Shown piece by piece: positions 9,561 through 20,083 of a DNA stretch of 64,000 nucleotides (the stretch's first letter is position 1; each line of letters opens with the position of its first letter). This DNA is from Streptococcus parasanguinis (GTDB taxonomy: Bacteria; Bacillota; Bacilli; Lactobacillales; Streptococcaceae). A program made the translations under genes and the position numbers. Below the pieces are notes generated by a model. That model worked only from the letters and a program-made list of their open reading frames with translations, did not search any database and was not told where the DNA came from. The DNA lies in contig NZ_CP134147.1 in assembly GCF_032163505.1 (NCBI RefSeq), forward strand, positions 1,702,501 to 1,766,500. The letters are read 5' to 3'.

Positions 9561-10313
9561 ATGTTGCATACCATTCAAGCAGATTTTTACAGACTTTTTC
9601 GCTCCAAAGGTTTTTGGATCACAGAAGCCATTCTCGTACTCAACATCCTGTCTGGAGTCATCTTTGGAGCTACCGGCCACGTCGGCGTCAATACAGAATC
9701 CAAATTACCCCAAGCAACCGAAGTTTGGACAGGCTTTAAAGCCTTGACCAACTACTCTTCCAGCATCAGTGTGACTATCCTCTTTACCATTATTGTCATC
9801 ACCTTGGTTCTGGGAACAGACTTAACACAAAACTTATACAAGAATAGTCTGGCCTATGGCGTTTCGCGCACTAGCTACTACTTTGCCAAAAGCGCTGTTG
9901 TCCTGACCATTGCTCTCTTTCAATTTCTTGTTTCTTATGGTCTCGTCTTCTTGATCGCGACCCTCTACAATGGACTTGGCACCATGCCAGAACACTTCTT
10001 GGCTCATTTTGGACTGACCGTGCTGATTCAGTTCCTCTCCACCTTGGCTTGGGTCAGCATCATTTCCTTCCTCCTCTACGCTAGCCAATCCATCACCCTA
10101 GCCTTCGTTGGCTACTTCATTGGAAATATCCTCTTAAGCCTGCCTGCACTTTTCTTTAAAGATATTGACATTCTCCACTATCTAAACTTGGAATTCCAAT
10201 ATTCCATGGTCCAAAGTACGACAGCAACGAACAACACTCTCTCGATTGCCCTTGGATTCATCCTTGTTTTCGGCTTCCTAGGACTGGCTACTTTTAAACA
10301 CAAAGATTTATAA
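9561..10313 (+). CDS. ABC-2 type permease
   Basis: A 250-residue membrane protein with about six hydrophobic segments in the ABC-2/lantibiotic-permease arrangement: a cytoplasmic N-terminus (MLHTIQADFYRLFRSKGFW), then a paired segment, then four clustered segments. It is the probable membrane partner of the ATPase encoded just upstream. A ribosome binding site (AGGAG) precedes the ATG. The gene ends in a terminator shared with the convergent histidine-kinase gene. Confidence 0.85.
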   Translation: MLHTIQADFYRLFRSKGFWITEAILVLNILSGVIFGATGHVGVNTESKLPQATEVWTGFKALTNYSSSISVTILFTIIVITLVLGTDLTQNLYKNSLAYGVSRTSYYFAKSAVVLTIALFQFLVSYGLVFLIATLYNGLGTMPEHFLAHFGLTVLIQFLSTLAWVSIISFLLYASQSITLAFVGYFIGNILLSLPALFFKDIDILHYLNLEFQYSMVQSTTATNNTLSIALGFILVFGFLGLATFKHKDL

Positions 10314-10314
10314 C

Positions 10315-10347
10315 AAAAAGACTTGAGCAGTGCTCAAGCCTTTTTTC
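10315..10347. terminator. Bidirectional terminator, ABC permease / histidine kinase
   Basis: CTTGAGCA/TGCTCAAG (10322-10338) has A-runs before and T-runs after, so it works on both strands. The last codons and stop of the histidine kinase lie inside the stem. Confidence 0.85.
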
Positions 10348-11221
10348 TTAGTGTAATGGTCAAGATAAACCAGTCTGCCTCCGTTGCCAGTTGCAAGTCT
10401 CCCCCTAAGATCTCTACAAAATTTTGAATAATGTAGAGACCCAAGCCAGAAGACTCCTCTGTATCCGAGAGATTTTCAGAGTAGAATCGACTAGCCAATT
10501 GGTCTAAGTGCTGGATCGGTTGTTGCACAATATTGCGCAGCTCGACCCGAATCGTGTCCGCGTCTGAGGTCAAGGTCAAACGGGCCTGCTCCTTTCCATG
10601 CTTGAGGACATTGCTGAGCATATTTTGCAAGAGGCGCTCCCAAAGCTCAGGATCCGTAGCATAATGAAGATGCTCTTCTAGCTCTACCTCTAAAGCAATC
10701 CCCGCCTCAGACAAGCTATCATAATACTGGAACAACTGCTGGGTTAAAACTTGGCTGAGATCGACGTCTGAAATCCGAGGCTGAATGGCTCCCTCCATCA
10801 AGCGTCTGTATTCCAAGAGAGATTCCAGGCGTTTTGAGACGACTTGAAGATTGGAAGCAATTTTCTTCAGCTTTTCCTCTTCCTGCGTCCCATCCTTGAT
10901 GATTTGTTGGGTATAGCCCGATGCAATGGTCAAAGGCGTCCGGATATCATGAGCAATATTACTAATGGCCATATCCAAGGTCTTTTTCTCTTGAAAGGCA
11001 ATCCGATTGGTCCGCTCGATCTGGTCAAAGAGATCACTGACCTGCTTGGTCAAGGCGACCAATTCTTTTTTTGAGACCTGAGAGGTCAGCCGTACCCCAC
11101 TTCCGCTTTGGAGCTTCTTTTGAATCTGCTCCTGCAAATCCTTTAAGGCAGAAAGCAAGCGAGCATAGCCCAAACCCAAGAAAAGGACAAGGACGACAAG
11201 AATTAGAACTAAAACCCACAT
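10334..11221 (-). CDS. Sensor histidine kinase, one membrane segment
   Basis: A 295-residue histidine kinase. Residues about 2-22 form a single membrane helix, then a coiled-coil-like linker, the H-box AHDIRTPLTIASGY (phospho-accepting His), the N-box NMLSNVLKHG and the G-box SSGLGLYIIQNF. The lack of an extracellular loop is typical of kinases that sense through a partner ABC transporter, and such a transporter is encoded next to it on the other strand. The start overlaps the stop of the response regulator gene (TAATG), so the two form one operon. Its partner regulator is interrupted by a stop codon, which raises doubt about whether the system is active. Confidence 0.9.
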   Translation of the reverse strand: MWVLVLILVVLVLFLGLGYARLLSALKDLQEQIQKKLQSGSGVRLTSQVSKKELVALTKQVSDLFDQIERTNRIAFQEKKTLDMAISNIAHDIRTPLTIASGYTQQIIKDGTQEEEKLKKIASNLQVVSKRLESLLEYRRLMEGAIQPRISDVDLSQVLTQQLFQYYDSLSEAGIALEVELEEHLHYATDPELWERLLQNMLSNVLKHGKEQARLTLTSDADTIRVELRNIVQQPIQHLDQLASRFYSENLSDTEESSGLGLYIIQNFVEILGGDLQLATEADWFILTITLRKKA

Positions 11222-11910
11222 TACTTGTCTCCTTTCAAGCGAACACCCAAGCCCCAGACCGTTTCAATATAGTCCTCATCTGGATCAAGCTGGGCAATTT
11301 TCTTTCGGAGATTGCTCAGTTGGGCATTGAGAGTATTGTCTCCTGGCAGATAGACTTCTTCCCAGACCGCCTCATACAATTCTTCCTTGGTAAAAATCTT
11401 CTTTGGATGCGCCAGCAAGGTCTCAAAAATTTGAAATTCTTTTTTGCCCAAGCGAAGCGTCTGTTCGCCGGACTCCAGTTCAAAGGTTTCTGGATTTAAA
11501 ACCAAATTCTTAAAGGATAGCTTTTGCGATACTTGAGATTCCTATGCTACCGTTGTTTGATTTCGCAACTGCACCGTCACCCGAGCGGCCACTTCGTCCA
11601 GATTAAAGGGCTTGACAATATAATCATTGGCACCTGCAAGGAGATACTGGCTAATGAGGTGTTTGTCTCCCAGAGCCGTCATCATGATAACCGGCACCTG
11701 ACTCTGCAAACGGATCTCCTCCAGGACCTGGTCCCCATTCTTCCCTGGAAGCATGATATCCAGAAGAACCAAATCAACGGCTTCTTGCTGGAAGAGCCGC
11801 AGCCCTTCTGTACCCGAAAAGGCTTGAAGCACCTCATGGTCTTCGCTTAACAAACTATACAAAATTTCTTGGATATCATTATTGTCCTCGATTAATAAAA
11901 CCCGTGCCAC
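11221..11910 (-). pseudogene. OmpR-type response regulator interrupted by in-frame TAG
   Basis: A receiver domain (ARVLLIEDNNDIQ..., phospho-acceptor in VLLDIMLPG, Lys in YIVKPF) and a winged-helix domain (LRLGKKEFQIFETLLAHP...YIETVWGLGVRL) are encoded in the same frame. They are split only by TAG at 11542-11544, codon 123. The stop falls in the interdomain linker; a single C-to-T change from CAG (Gln) would explain it. The true start is probably GTG at 11910, after AAAGGAG. A TTG at 11505 could restart the DNA-binding half, though without an obvious ribosome binding site. It may be a recent null mutation, a strain polymorphism, or a sequencing error. Confidence 0.85.
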
Positions 11911-12053
11911 TTGCCTCACTCCTTTTTTCTTTTCTTGCGAAATCAGTTCTATTCCCCTAGCCTATCAAATAAAAGCTCCTTCGTCAATGAAAATCTGACT
12001 AAAAGCCTATAGTCCCCAGGTAGATCTGCATGTTAGATCATCACAAGATGAAC

Positions 12054-12083
12054 TTGACGATCCTTTCTTTCAAAGGGTATAAT
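12054..12083 (+). promoter_or_regulatory. Sigma-A promoter of hypothetical gene 12115
   Basis: TTGACG (12054-12059), an 18-bp spacer, and TATAAT (12078-12083). It lies 31 bp ahead of the ATG at 12115. Confidence 0.8.
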
Positions 12084-12114
12084 AGGACCAATGACACAAT
12101 AGGGAGACTCATCT

Positions 12115-12648
12115 ATGAAAAATAATGCTAAAACTAAAATCAGTCTTGTATCCATCCTTGTCATCCTGGGCGTTGCTGCAAGAATGATGCGAGTCATCCA
12201 CCGACAACAAATCAGGGAGCAAAACAAACAAACCATCCAAACAACTAAAAAGGTTGCAGAGTTTCAGAAAACACTAGACGAGGAAGAAACGAAGAAACGG
12301 AACGAAACCTTCAACAAGATTTATAATGAATCCCTTGTTCGGACAAAATTTGAGAACTGGCAAAAAGTCGATGAACTACATGGTTTGGGACAAAGAACTG
12401 GGCAATTTTATATCTATAACTTTGAAAAAAAAGAAGAGATTCTCTTAGAGAATACAGATCAAGCATTTGTTCTACCCATTCGAGACAAGAGCAATAACGT
12501 CACATTTGAGGCCATCTTTGCCCACAAGGACGGTCAGTGGCACATCATGAAGCCAGACGGAAGTTCTCAGTTGCAACTAGGAGCAGCCAACATTTCCGCT
12601 GAATCTAAGTTTGTCATCGAGAACAATGTCTTAGATTACGACCAGTAA
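12115..12648 (+). CDS. Hypothetical membrane-anchored protein
   Basis: I do not recognise this 177-residue protein. Residues about 8-24 (ISLVSILVILGVAARMM) are a short membrane anchor or uncleaved signal. A charged, helical, probably coiled-coil stretch (about 28-75, rich in Lys, Glu and Gln) follows, then a mixed domain to the end. It has its own promoter and terminator and so is a single-gene unit. A role at the outer membrane face is only a guess from topology. Confidence 0.75.
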   Translation: MKNNAKTKISLVSILVILGVAARMMRVIHRQQIREQNKQTIQTTKKVAEFQKTLDEEETKKRNETFNKIYNESLVRTKFENWQKVDELHGLGQRTGQFYIYNFEKKEEILLENTDQAFVLPIRDKSNNVTFEAIFAHKDGQWHIMKPDGSSQLQLGAANISAESKFVIENNVLDYDQ

Positions 12649-12677
12649 ATCCGTAATGACTTGGCTAAACTACATAC

Positions 12678-12725
12678 AAAAAGCTTAGAACCCCAGCTTG
12701 TGGTTGGGATTCTAAGCTTTTTCGT
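12678..12725. terminator. Bidirectional terminator between hypothetical gene and bglA
   Basis: AAAAAGCTTAGAA pairs with TTCTAAGCTTTTT, and an inner CCCAG..TTGGG part extends the stem. A- and T-runs on both sides fit the two convergent genes. Confidence 0.9.
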
Positions 12726-12762
12726 TTATAGGAGAGAGTCGGCCAGCAAGTACCGAAAACTT

Positions 12763-14211
<1,449 letters not shown>

Positions 14212-14315
14212 TCACTTGATTTGATAGTTCTATTATACCCTTCTCTTTCCAAAAAATCCTACAAGATCCTATGAAAAACTAAACCTATTCTAAGGTTATT
14301 TCTGTTCACGTGCAA

Positions 14316-14346
14316 CACAAAAAGGCCGGATGGCTCCGATCTTTCA
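14316..14346. terminator. Hairpin with GGATGGCTCC core, copy 1
   Basis: AAAGGCCGGA-tggc-TCCGATCTTT has A- and T-tails. Near-identical hairpins lie at 14758 and 15195. It stands in a gene-free stretch between bglA and repeat B1, and what it terminates is unclear. Confidence 0.5.
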
Positions 14347-14437
14347 GAATGTATACAAATTGTTTTTCACCTAATTTAATATCGGCTTTTCTGAAAAATA
14401 AGAATGATTCCTTTTTTTTAATCGTAAAGAATAAACT

Positions 14438-14739
14438 GAAACTTTCCGCCGTGAGAAAAGTGCTAGAAACACTATTGTTTCTAGCACTCGGGAGTTTTGA
14501 GAGTAAAACAGTTCGGGGAACTGTTTTAGCCTGAGCCCAGAAATTGAAAAGCGAAGGGGCTTAAAACTAATTGAACACTGGCTGCGGATTGTGTCAAAAA
14601 GATAAGTTCTCCTAGAATCGAAAGATTCTGCGTCAAACTTCCTATTTTGACTTTATCCGCAGACGCCCTTTGCATCTTGATTTAGTCATGGAACTTCTTC
14701 GAAGTTCGCTGACGTCCGTATTCACATAAGGAAAGTTTC
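14438..14739 (+). repeat. Family B intergenic structured element, long copy B1
   Basis: About 300 bp bounded by GAAACTTTCC and GGAAAGTTTC. It shares the short-form scaffold: closing helix GTGAG/TTCAC, hairpin GTGCTAGAAACA/TGTTTCTAGCAC, helix AGTTTTGAG/CTTAAAACT, and arm GAACTTC-ttc-GAAGTTC. It adds about 160 bp: a hairpin AAAACAGTT-cgggg-AACTGTTTT, and a domain closed by CTGCGGAT/ATCCGCAG that contains GTCAAAA/TTTTGAC and AGAATC-GAAA-GATTCT, a GNRA-type loop. The only other long copy is at 32867. Confidence 0.85.
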
Positions 14740-14757
14740 AAAGAAGACTTTGTCTTT

Positions 14758-14790
14758 AATAAAAAAGACCGGATGGCTCCGATCTTTTTA
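14758..14790. terminator. Terminator of VOC gene (GGATGGCTCC hairpin, copy 2)
   Basis: AGACCGGA-tggc-TCCGATCT is flanked by an A-run and a T-run, and so can work on the minus strand downstream of the VOC gene ending at 14835. Confidence 0.7.
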
Positions 14791-14834
14791 AGTTCTACTC
14801 CAAGAACGTTTAAATTTTTTGATAATAGAATTAC

Positions 14835-15182
14835 CTACTTCATACGATAAAAATCAATCACTAGACCTGCTGGACCACTTACTAGCAGGGATTCGGTTCC
14901 CCAATCGGTTACAACTGGACCGTTCAAAACCTGGATACCAAGCTCTTTCAATCGTTGGTAGTTCTGGTCTACATCCTCAACTTCAACGTGAAGAATGATT
15001 CCTGACTGGAAATTTTCCAAAGGAACCAAATGATTTTGTGATAACATGAGACAGTGACTGCCAATCGTGAACTGAGCAAAACTGTCGTCAACATAATCGG
15101 CTTTTTTATCCAAAATACGCTCCAAGCTAGCACAAACTTGGGTAACATCTGAAACGATAATATCTAATTGATTTAAATTCAT
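14835..15182 (-). CDS. Glyoxalase/VOC-family protein
   Basis: A 115-residue single VOC module with two beta-alpha-beta-beta-beta halves (MNLNQLDIIVSDVTQVCASLERIL... and GIILHVEVEDVDQNYQRLKELGI). Such small proteins act as dimers and include glyoxalases, fosfomycin- or bleomycin-resistance proteins, and many of unknown substrate. A metal-binding His and Glu can be seen (LHVEVED), but not enough to choose a reaction. A ribosome binding site (GGAGGATAAGAA) fixes the start. It lies downstream of spxB in the same direction but is separated by a hairpin. Confidence 0.8.
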   Translation of the reverse strand: MNLNQLDIIVSDVTQVCASLERILDKKADYVDDSFAQFTIGSHCLMLSQNHLVPLENFQSGIILHVEVEDVDQNYQRLKELGIQVLNGPVVTDWGTESLLVSGPAGLVIDFYRMK

Positions 15183-15194
15183 TTCTTATCCTCC

Positions 15195-15225
15195 ACAAAA
15201 AGACCGGATTGCTCCGATCTTTTCA
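15195..15225. terminator. Hairpin after spxB (GGATTGCTCC, copy 3)
   Basis: AGACCGGA-ttgc-TCCGATCT with an A-run and T-run. It is placed between spxB and the VOC gene and probably reduces read-through on the minus strand. Confidence 0.6.
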
Positions 15226-15238
15226 AGTTTCTCTCTAT

Positions 15239-15327
15239 GAAAATCAATGAATAAACAAGGCATCGAACCGCAGACAGTACTGGAGTACGGCGAGGTGAAG
15301 ATAACGCAGTTTACATTTGATTTTCCA
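15239..15327. repeat. Degenerate streptococcal interspersed repeat
   Basis: An 89-bp element bounded by GAAAATCAA and TTGATTTTC. Inside are GCAGACAGTACTGGAGTACG and GGCGAGGTGAAGATAACG. From memory it resembles a widespread pneumococcal/mitis-group intergenic repeat with the same ends. I cannot check this by alignment. Confidence 0.5.
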
Positions 15328-15336
15328 CGAGAGGAA

Positions 15337-17112
15337 TTATTTGATTGCGCGTGATTGCAACCCTTCTTCTTCCAAGAAGAGGCGGAATGGTACGAGTTCT
15401 TCTGCTTCGTATTTTTCCTTGAAGGCTTTGATTGCTTCTTCTGAGTGTTGTTTTGGATCCAACTCAAGAACTTCTACTGGAAGTGGACGGTGTTGCGTGA
15501 TGCGAGCATCGATGACAACTGTCTTACCTTCTTTGTTCAATTTAACAGCTTCAGCAACGACTGCGTCGATGTCTTCGATACGGTCAACTGTAAATCCAAT
15601 AGCTCCTTGAGCTTCAGCGATTTTCGCATAGTCAGCATTAGGGAAGTCACAACCAAACAAGTGTTTGTTTGTGTCTTCGTATTTGTCCTTGATGAAGGCA
15701 TATTTACCATTTGAGAAGACAACGTTGATAACTGGAAGGTCGTATTGAACGTTTGTGATAACGTCTGGGTAGCACATGTTGAATGCACCGTCACCCATGA
15801 TGTTCCATACTTGGCGATCTGGATTGTCTTTCTTAGCAGCGATACCACCAGGAAGGGCAATACCCATTGTCGCAAAGAGTGGAGATGTACGCCACATGTT
15901 CTTAGGTGTCATGTGAAGGTGACGAGTAGATGTTTGAGTAGTGTCACCTACGTCGATTGAGTAGATAGCGTCTTGATCAGCATGTTTGTTGATGGCATTG
16001 TATACTTGGTACAATTGAAGCGCACCCTCAGTTTTGCCTTCGAGTTTGTTCATGTAGTCGCGCCAGTTTTGGTTGTTCTTAACGTTTGCACGCCACCATG
16101 GAGTAGACTCAACTGGATTCACTTTATCAAGGATTGCTTTGGCTGCTTGACCTGCATCACCAAGGATTGAAGCGTCTAGGGCATGACGTTTACCAAGTTT
16201 GTAAGGGTCGATATCCACTTGGATGAATTTTTCAGTGTTCTTAAATGCTTCGTATACTTCAGCAAATGGGAAGTTTGAACCAAGGAAAAGAACTGTGTCT
16301 GCTTCAAAGACCACTTCGTTGGCTGGTTTCCAACCAACACGGTAAGCAGAACCTGTCAATCCTTCATAGTTCCATTCGAAGGCTTCAAAGTTTTTACCAG
16401 TTGTAATGATTGGTGCTTTAATCTTGCGTGACAATTCAGTGATGACATCACCCGCACCAACTCCACCGAAACCAGCGTAGATCACTGGACGTTCAGCGTT
16501 GTTCAAGATTTCAACAGCTTTATCGATTTCCACTTCGTTCAAGGCAGGAGCGATAAAGTGACGTTCATAAGAACCTGATCCGTAGTAAGAGTTTTCGTCA
16601 ATTTCTTGGAAACCAAAGTTTACTGGAATTTCAACAACGGCTGGACCTTTTTTAGAAACGGCAGCACGGCAAGCTTCGTCGATTACTTTTGGTAATTGTT
16701 CTGCGTAAGCTACACGTTTGTTGTAAACAGCGATACCGTTGTACATTGGGTTTTGGTTCAATTCTTGGAAGGCATCCAAGTTCAATTCGTTAACTGGACG
16801 TGATCCAAGGATAGCAAGGAATGGAGTGTTATCCATAGCTGCATCGTAAACACCATTGATCAAGTGAGTCGCACCAGGTCCACCTGAACCAACTGCAACC
16901 CCGATAGAGCCACCAAATTTAGCTTGCATAACCGCTGCAAGAGCACCAGTTTCTTCGTGACGAACTTGCAAGAAACGGATATCTTTGTCTTCAGCCAAAG
17001 CGTCCATAAGTGAGCTAAGTGTTCCAGATGGGATACCGTAGATCGTATCTACGCCCCATGTTTTCAATACATTAAGCATTGCTGCAGATGCAGTAATTTT
17101 TCCTTGAGTCAT
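15337..17112 (-). CDS. spxB: Pyruvate oxidase
   Basis: A 591-residue thiamine-diphosphate and FAD enzyme. It converts pyruvate, phosphate and O2 into acetyl phosphate, CO2 and H2O2, the main source of peroxide in viridans streptococci. The three-domain pattern is complete: an N-terminal PYR domain ([20 protein letters not shown], catalytic Glu in [11 protein letters not shown]), a middle FAD domain, and a C-terminal PP domain with the ThDP motif [15 protein letters not shown]. The start follows AAAGGAG. Codon use is strongly biased, as in highly expressed genes. A cre-like site lies upstream, in line with the carbon-catabolite control reported for spxB in related species. It is the key aerobic overflow enzyme in the window, alongside pfl for anaerobic use of pyruvate. 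Confidence 0.95.
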   Translation of the reverse strand: MTQGKITASAAMLNVLKTWGVDTIYGIPSGTLSSLMDALAEDKDIRFLQVRHEETGALAAVMQAKFGGSIGVAVGSGGPGATHLINGVYDAAMDNTPFLAILGSRPVNELNLDAFQELNQNPMYNGIAVYNKRVAYAEQLPKVIDEACRAAVSKKGPAVVEIPVNFGFQEIDENSYYGSGSYERHFIAPALNEVEIDKAVEILNNAERPVIYAGFGGVGAGDVITELSRKIKAPIITTGKNFEAFEWNYEGLTGSAYRVGWKPANEVVFEADTVLFLGSNFPFAEVYEAFKNTEKFIQVDIDPYKLGKRHALDASILGDAGQAAKAILDKVNPVESTPWWRANVKNNQNWRDYMNKLEGKTEGALQLYQVYNAINKHADQDAIYSIDVGDTTQTSTRHLHMTPKNMWRTSPLFATMGIALPGGIAAKKDNPDRQVWNIMGDGAFNMCYPDVITNVQYDLPVINVVFSNGKYAFIKDKYEDTNKHLFGCDFPNADYAKIAEAQGAIGFTVDRIEDIDAVVAEAVKLNKEGKTVVIDARITQHRPLPVEVLELDPKQHSEEAIKAFKEKYEAEELVPFRLFLEEEGLQSRAIK

Positions 17113-17220
17113 TCTAACTCTCCTTTAATTCTATTTTGATCCCTTAAAATGCAGCATAGCGCTTCTACTTCATCTTTGCGATCATCTCGCCTTGAAAATG
17201 AGTTTTTTCTGACTTTTCTC

Positions 17221-17246
17221 ATGAAAACGATTTACAAAACGATTAC
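17221..17246. promoter_or_regulatory. cre-like site (CcpA) upstream of spxB
   Basis: ATGAAAACGATTTAC matches the cre consensus WTGNAANCGNWNNCW except near its 3' end. A related CAAAACGATTACAG overlaps just downstream. It lies about 110 bp ahead of the spxB ATG. CcpA control of spxB is known in related streptococci; binding here is inferred. The remaining gene-free DNA (17113-17460) shows no ORF of note. Confidence 0.45.
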
Positions 17247-17423
17247 AGTATTAATTTATCACAAAGAGATTCACATGTATAAGGATCTGCTCAGAGATGC
17301 TCAATCCCTATTCCATAACAGATCCTCTTTTTGAGAAATTTTCACAAACTATCCTACAATAGGGTATTTTACTATAGTTTTATACCCATCCCTTTTCCTT
17401 GTCGTTCTAGGAAAAAGAGAAAA

Positions 17424-17452
17424 AGAGTGATACAGAATTCTGTACCACTTCT
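17424..17452 (-). terminator. Terminator of the copper operon
   Basis: AGTGGTACAGAATTCTGTATCACT on the minus strand is a near-perfect palindrome followed by TCTTTTTCTCTTTTT, just past the copA stop. Confidence 0.8.
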
Positions 17453-17460
17453 TATTTTCA

Positions 17461-19683
17461 TTAATCAATCTTCGCGACATTGAGAAGCAGTGAGCTAGTC
17501 AAAACAGACACAGAACTAAGGGCCATAGCAAGACCTGCTAGTTCTGGATTGAGGGTCAATCCCAGTCCTACAAAGACTCCAGCAGCAATTGGAATCCCAA
17601 GGATATTGTAGATAGAAGCCCAGAAGAGATTGAGTAAGATCCGACGGAAGGTCTTTTGACTCATGTCAAAGGCGCGCACAACGCCAAGCAAATCATTTTG
17701 CGTGAGCACGATGCCACCGGACTCAATCGCAATATCCGTTCCAGATCCCATAGCAATTCCGACATCGGCGATCGAAAGAGCTGGAGCATCATTGATCCCA
17801 TCTCCCACAAAGGCTACCTTACTGCTTTCTTGCAGTTTTTGGATGGCGCTAGCTTTTTCTTGAGGGAGCACATCAGCGATCACGGTATCAATGCCCACTT
17901 GCTTAGCAATAGCTTGGGCCACCCGTTCATTATCCCCTGTTAACATGACCGTTTTCAAGCCCCGTTCTTTGAGCTTTTTGATCGCTTCTTTTGAGCTGGC
18001 CTTCGGAGCATCTTGAATGGCAATCAAGCCAATCACTTGCCCATCCACAGACAAACTGATCACTGTTTTGGCCTGCTCTTGCAACTCTACCATCCGTTTT
18101 TCAAGCTCCGGATCCATCAATGTCCCGTCATGAAGTTTGCCATTTCCCAAGGTCACCAACTGCTGGTCGATCTGACCTTGGACCCCTTTTCCTTCAATCG
18201 CTTGGAAGTTTTCCACAGGGGTTAGCACCAAACCTTTTTCTTCTGCTCGTGATAAGACCGCTTGCGCTAGGGGATGTTCTGAAAAAGTTTCAAGACTAGC
18301 AGCCAGTGTCAAGACACGCGCTTCATCTCCTACAACATCGGTTACAAGTGGTTGGCCAATGGTAATAGTCCCTGTCTTATCAAACACAACGGTTTGAATC
18401 TTTTGCACTTCTTGAAGAACGGTTCCATTTTTAATCAGAACCCCCATCTTGGCACTACGGCCGGTTCCGACCATGAGGGCTGTTGGGGTTGCTAAACCAA
18501 GGGCACAAGGACAGGCAATAATGAGGACAGAGACTGCGTAGAGCATGGCCTCTTGAAGCGACGCACCCAGAAGCACGGACCAAACCCAGAAAGTCGCAAT
18601 GGCCAAAATCGTCACCACTGGAACAAAGATACCTGAAATCTTATCCGTCAAATCTTGAATAGGAGCACGACTGGATTGGGCCATTTTGACAAAGTCCACA
18701 ATTTGAGATAAGAGGGTCTCACTACCGACTTTTTCAGCCTTAAAGAGAATGGTCCCATTGCTGTTGATAGTGGAGCCGATAACTGCATCACCAACTGATT
18801 TTTCCACAGGCAAGCTTTCACCTGTCACCATCGACTCATCAATGGTCGTACTTCCTTCTACAATCGTCCCATCAACCGCGATCTTTTCCCCAGGACGGAC
18901 CCGAATCAAGTCATCAATTTGGATATCTTCTGCCGCCACCTCGACATAGTTCCCATCACGGAGAACTTGAGCCGTTTTTGCCTGCAAATCCAACAACTTT
19001 TCCACAGCCTCGGAGGCATTGTTACGCATCCGTTCCTCAAAGATTTGCCCTAAGAGGATAAAGAAGATGATAAAACCCGCAGCCTCAAAGTATACTGGCT
19101 GACCAGTAAAAAGGGCAAATACACTATAGACATAGGCTACCAGGGTTCCAAGAGCTACCAAGGTATCCATATTGGAATGGTGCTTCTTAAATGAGGCCCA
19201 GGCACTCTTGATAAACGGCACACCTGCCACTAGCATAATCGGCGTTGTCGCGATAAAGGTCCCCCAGTGACTAACTGGATGCGACACAAAACCTGCTACC
19301 ATCCCAATCATCAAGATCAATAACGGCAAGGTGAAGATACTGGTGATCCAAAAACGATCCAGCAAACTCAAGACACGACGGCGTTTTTCCACAACCGTGT
19401 AGGAACCCTTTTGCATCTTCATTCCACAAGAGAACTCAAAGTCCCCTGTTTCTGTTGGGGTAAAGGAAATGACCTTATCCACACCAACTTCCAAAGGTTC
19501 TAAAATTCCCTGATCTTCAAACAAAATCTCCTTGTAACAGCCGGATGGATTGACCCGATGGAAGGTGATTTCAGCAGGAATCCCTTTTTGAAGTTGAAAT
19601 TCTTTGGGACTATAGCCCTTTTCTGCTGTAATACGGATCTTTTGCACTCCGTTTTCCACAACTGCTTTTTGTTTTTCTGCCAT
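17461..19683 (-). CDS. copA: Copper-exporting P1B-type ATPase with N-terminal cupredoxin-like domain
   Basis: A P-type ATPase of about 740 residues that pumps Cu(I) out of the cell. Hallmarks: membrane metal site CPC ([13 protein letters not shown]), phosphorylation motif [19 protein letters not shown]. Instead of the usual CxxC metal-binding domain, the N-terminal ~95 residues resemble the neighbouring CupA cupredoxin (SGCYKEILF...[10 protein letters not shown]), keeping Cys and Met ligands. I chose the ATG at 19683, after AAAGGAG and 10 nt past the cupA stop. The frame extends to 19704, but that start would overlap cupA and lacks a ribosome binding site. It is the last gene of copY-cupA-copA. 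Confidence 0.93.
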   Translation of the reverse strand: MAEKQKAVVENGVQKIRITAEKGYSPKEFQLQKGIPAEITFHRVNPSGCYKEILFEDQGILEPLEVGVDKVISFTPTETGDFEFSCGMKMQKGSYTVVEKRRRVLSLLDRFWITSIFTLPLLILMIGMVAGFVSHPVSHWGTFIATTPIMLVAGVPFIKSAWASFKKHHSNMDTLVALGTLVAYVYSVFALFTGQPVYFEAAGFIIFFILLGQIFEERMRNNASEAVEKLLDLQAKTAQVLRDGNYVEVAAEDIQIDDLIRVRPGEKIAVDGTIVEGSTTIDESMVTGESLPVEKSVGDAVIGSTINSNGTILFKAEKVGSETLLSQIVDFVKMAQSSRAPIQDLTDKISGIFVPVVTILAIATFWVWSVLLGASLQEAMLYAVSVLIIACPCALGLATPTALMVGTGRSAKMGVLIKNGTVLQEVQKIQTVVFDKTGTITIGQPLVTDVVGDEARVLTLAASLETFSEHPLAQAVLSRAEEKGLVLTPVENFQAIEGKGVQGQIDQQLVTLGNGKLHDGTLMDPELEKRMVELQEQAKTVISLSVDGQVIGLIAIQDAPKASSKEAIKKLKERGLKTVMLTGDNERVAQAIAKQVGIDTVIADVLPQEKASAIQKLQESSKVAFVGDGINDAPALSIADVGIAMGSGTDIAIESGGIVLTQNDLLGVVRAFDMSQKTFRRILLNLFWASIYNILGIPIAAGVFVGLGLTLNPELAGLAMALSSVSVLTSSLLLNVAKID

Positions 19684-19693
19684 ACCTACTCCT

Positions 19694-20065
19694 TTATTCC
19701 ACAATCATGTGACCATGCATCATGTTCATACCACATGAATAACCATATTCGCCCGCTTTTTCTGGCGTAATTTCAATGACATGTTTTTCACCCAAAGGCA
19801 AAGCTTCATGCACCCCAAAGTCTGGAAAGATCACTTGATCCAGACATGAAGATGGATCCTTGCGATTAAAGATGATCCGGGCTGGAACATTCTTTTTCAG
19901 GACAATGGTTTCAGGCGAATAGCCCCCCATGACTTCGACTTCAATTTCTTGATAACCTGATTTCTGACGAGCGTGGTCGCTTACCTTTTCATGCTCTGCA
20001 AAGAACCACCAAGCAATAAAAGCAACCCCAAGTAAACAAACAATACTAATTAACAATCCAAACAT
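19694..20065 (-). CDS. cupA: Membrane-anchored copper chaperone CupA (cupredoxin fold)
   Basis: A 123-residue protein with one N-terminal membrane helix ([21 protein letters not shown]) and a cupredoxin-like domain. The probable Cu(I) ligands are Cys in SSCLDQ and the Cys/Met-rich [12 protein letters not shown] at the C-terminus. The pneumococcal protein hands Cu(I) to CopA (family knowledge). The gene lies between copY and copA. The soluble domain is clearly homologous to the N-terminal domain of CopA here, suggesting an old duplication within the operon. Confidence 0.9.
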   Translation of the reverse strand: MFGLLISIVCLLGVAFIAWWFFAEHEKVSDHARQKSGYQEIEVEVMGGYSPETIVLKKNVPARIIFNRKDPSSCLDQVIFPDFGVHEALPLGEKHVIEITPEKAGEYGYSCGMNMMHGHMIVE

Positions 20066-20083
20066 TGAAATTCCTTCTTTCTA

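Noticed and set aside
14438..14739. Multi-hairpin fold considered as tRNA, tmRNA or group II intron
   Set aside because: No anticodon or T-loop, no tag-coding frame, and no domain V or reverse transcriptase could be seen.
19684..19704. Longer copA start at 19704 (MWNKGVG...)
   Set aside because: It would overlap cupA and lacks a ribosome binding site; ATG 19683 has AAAGGAG.
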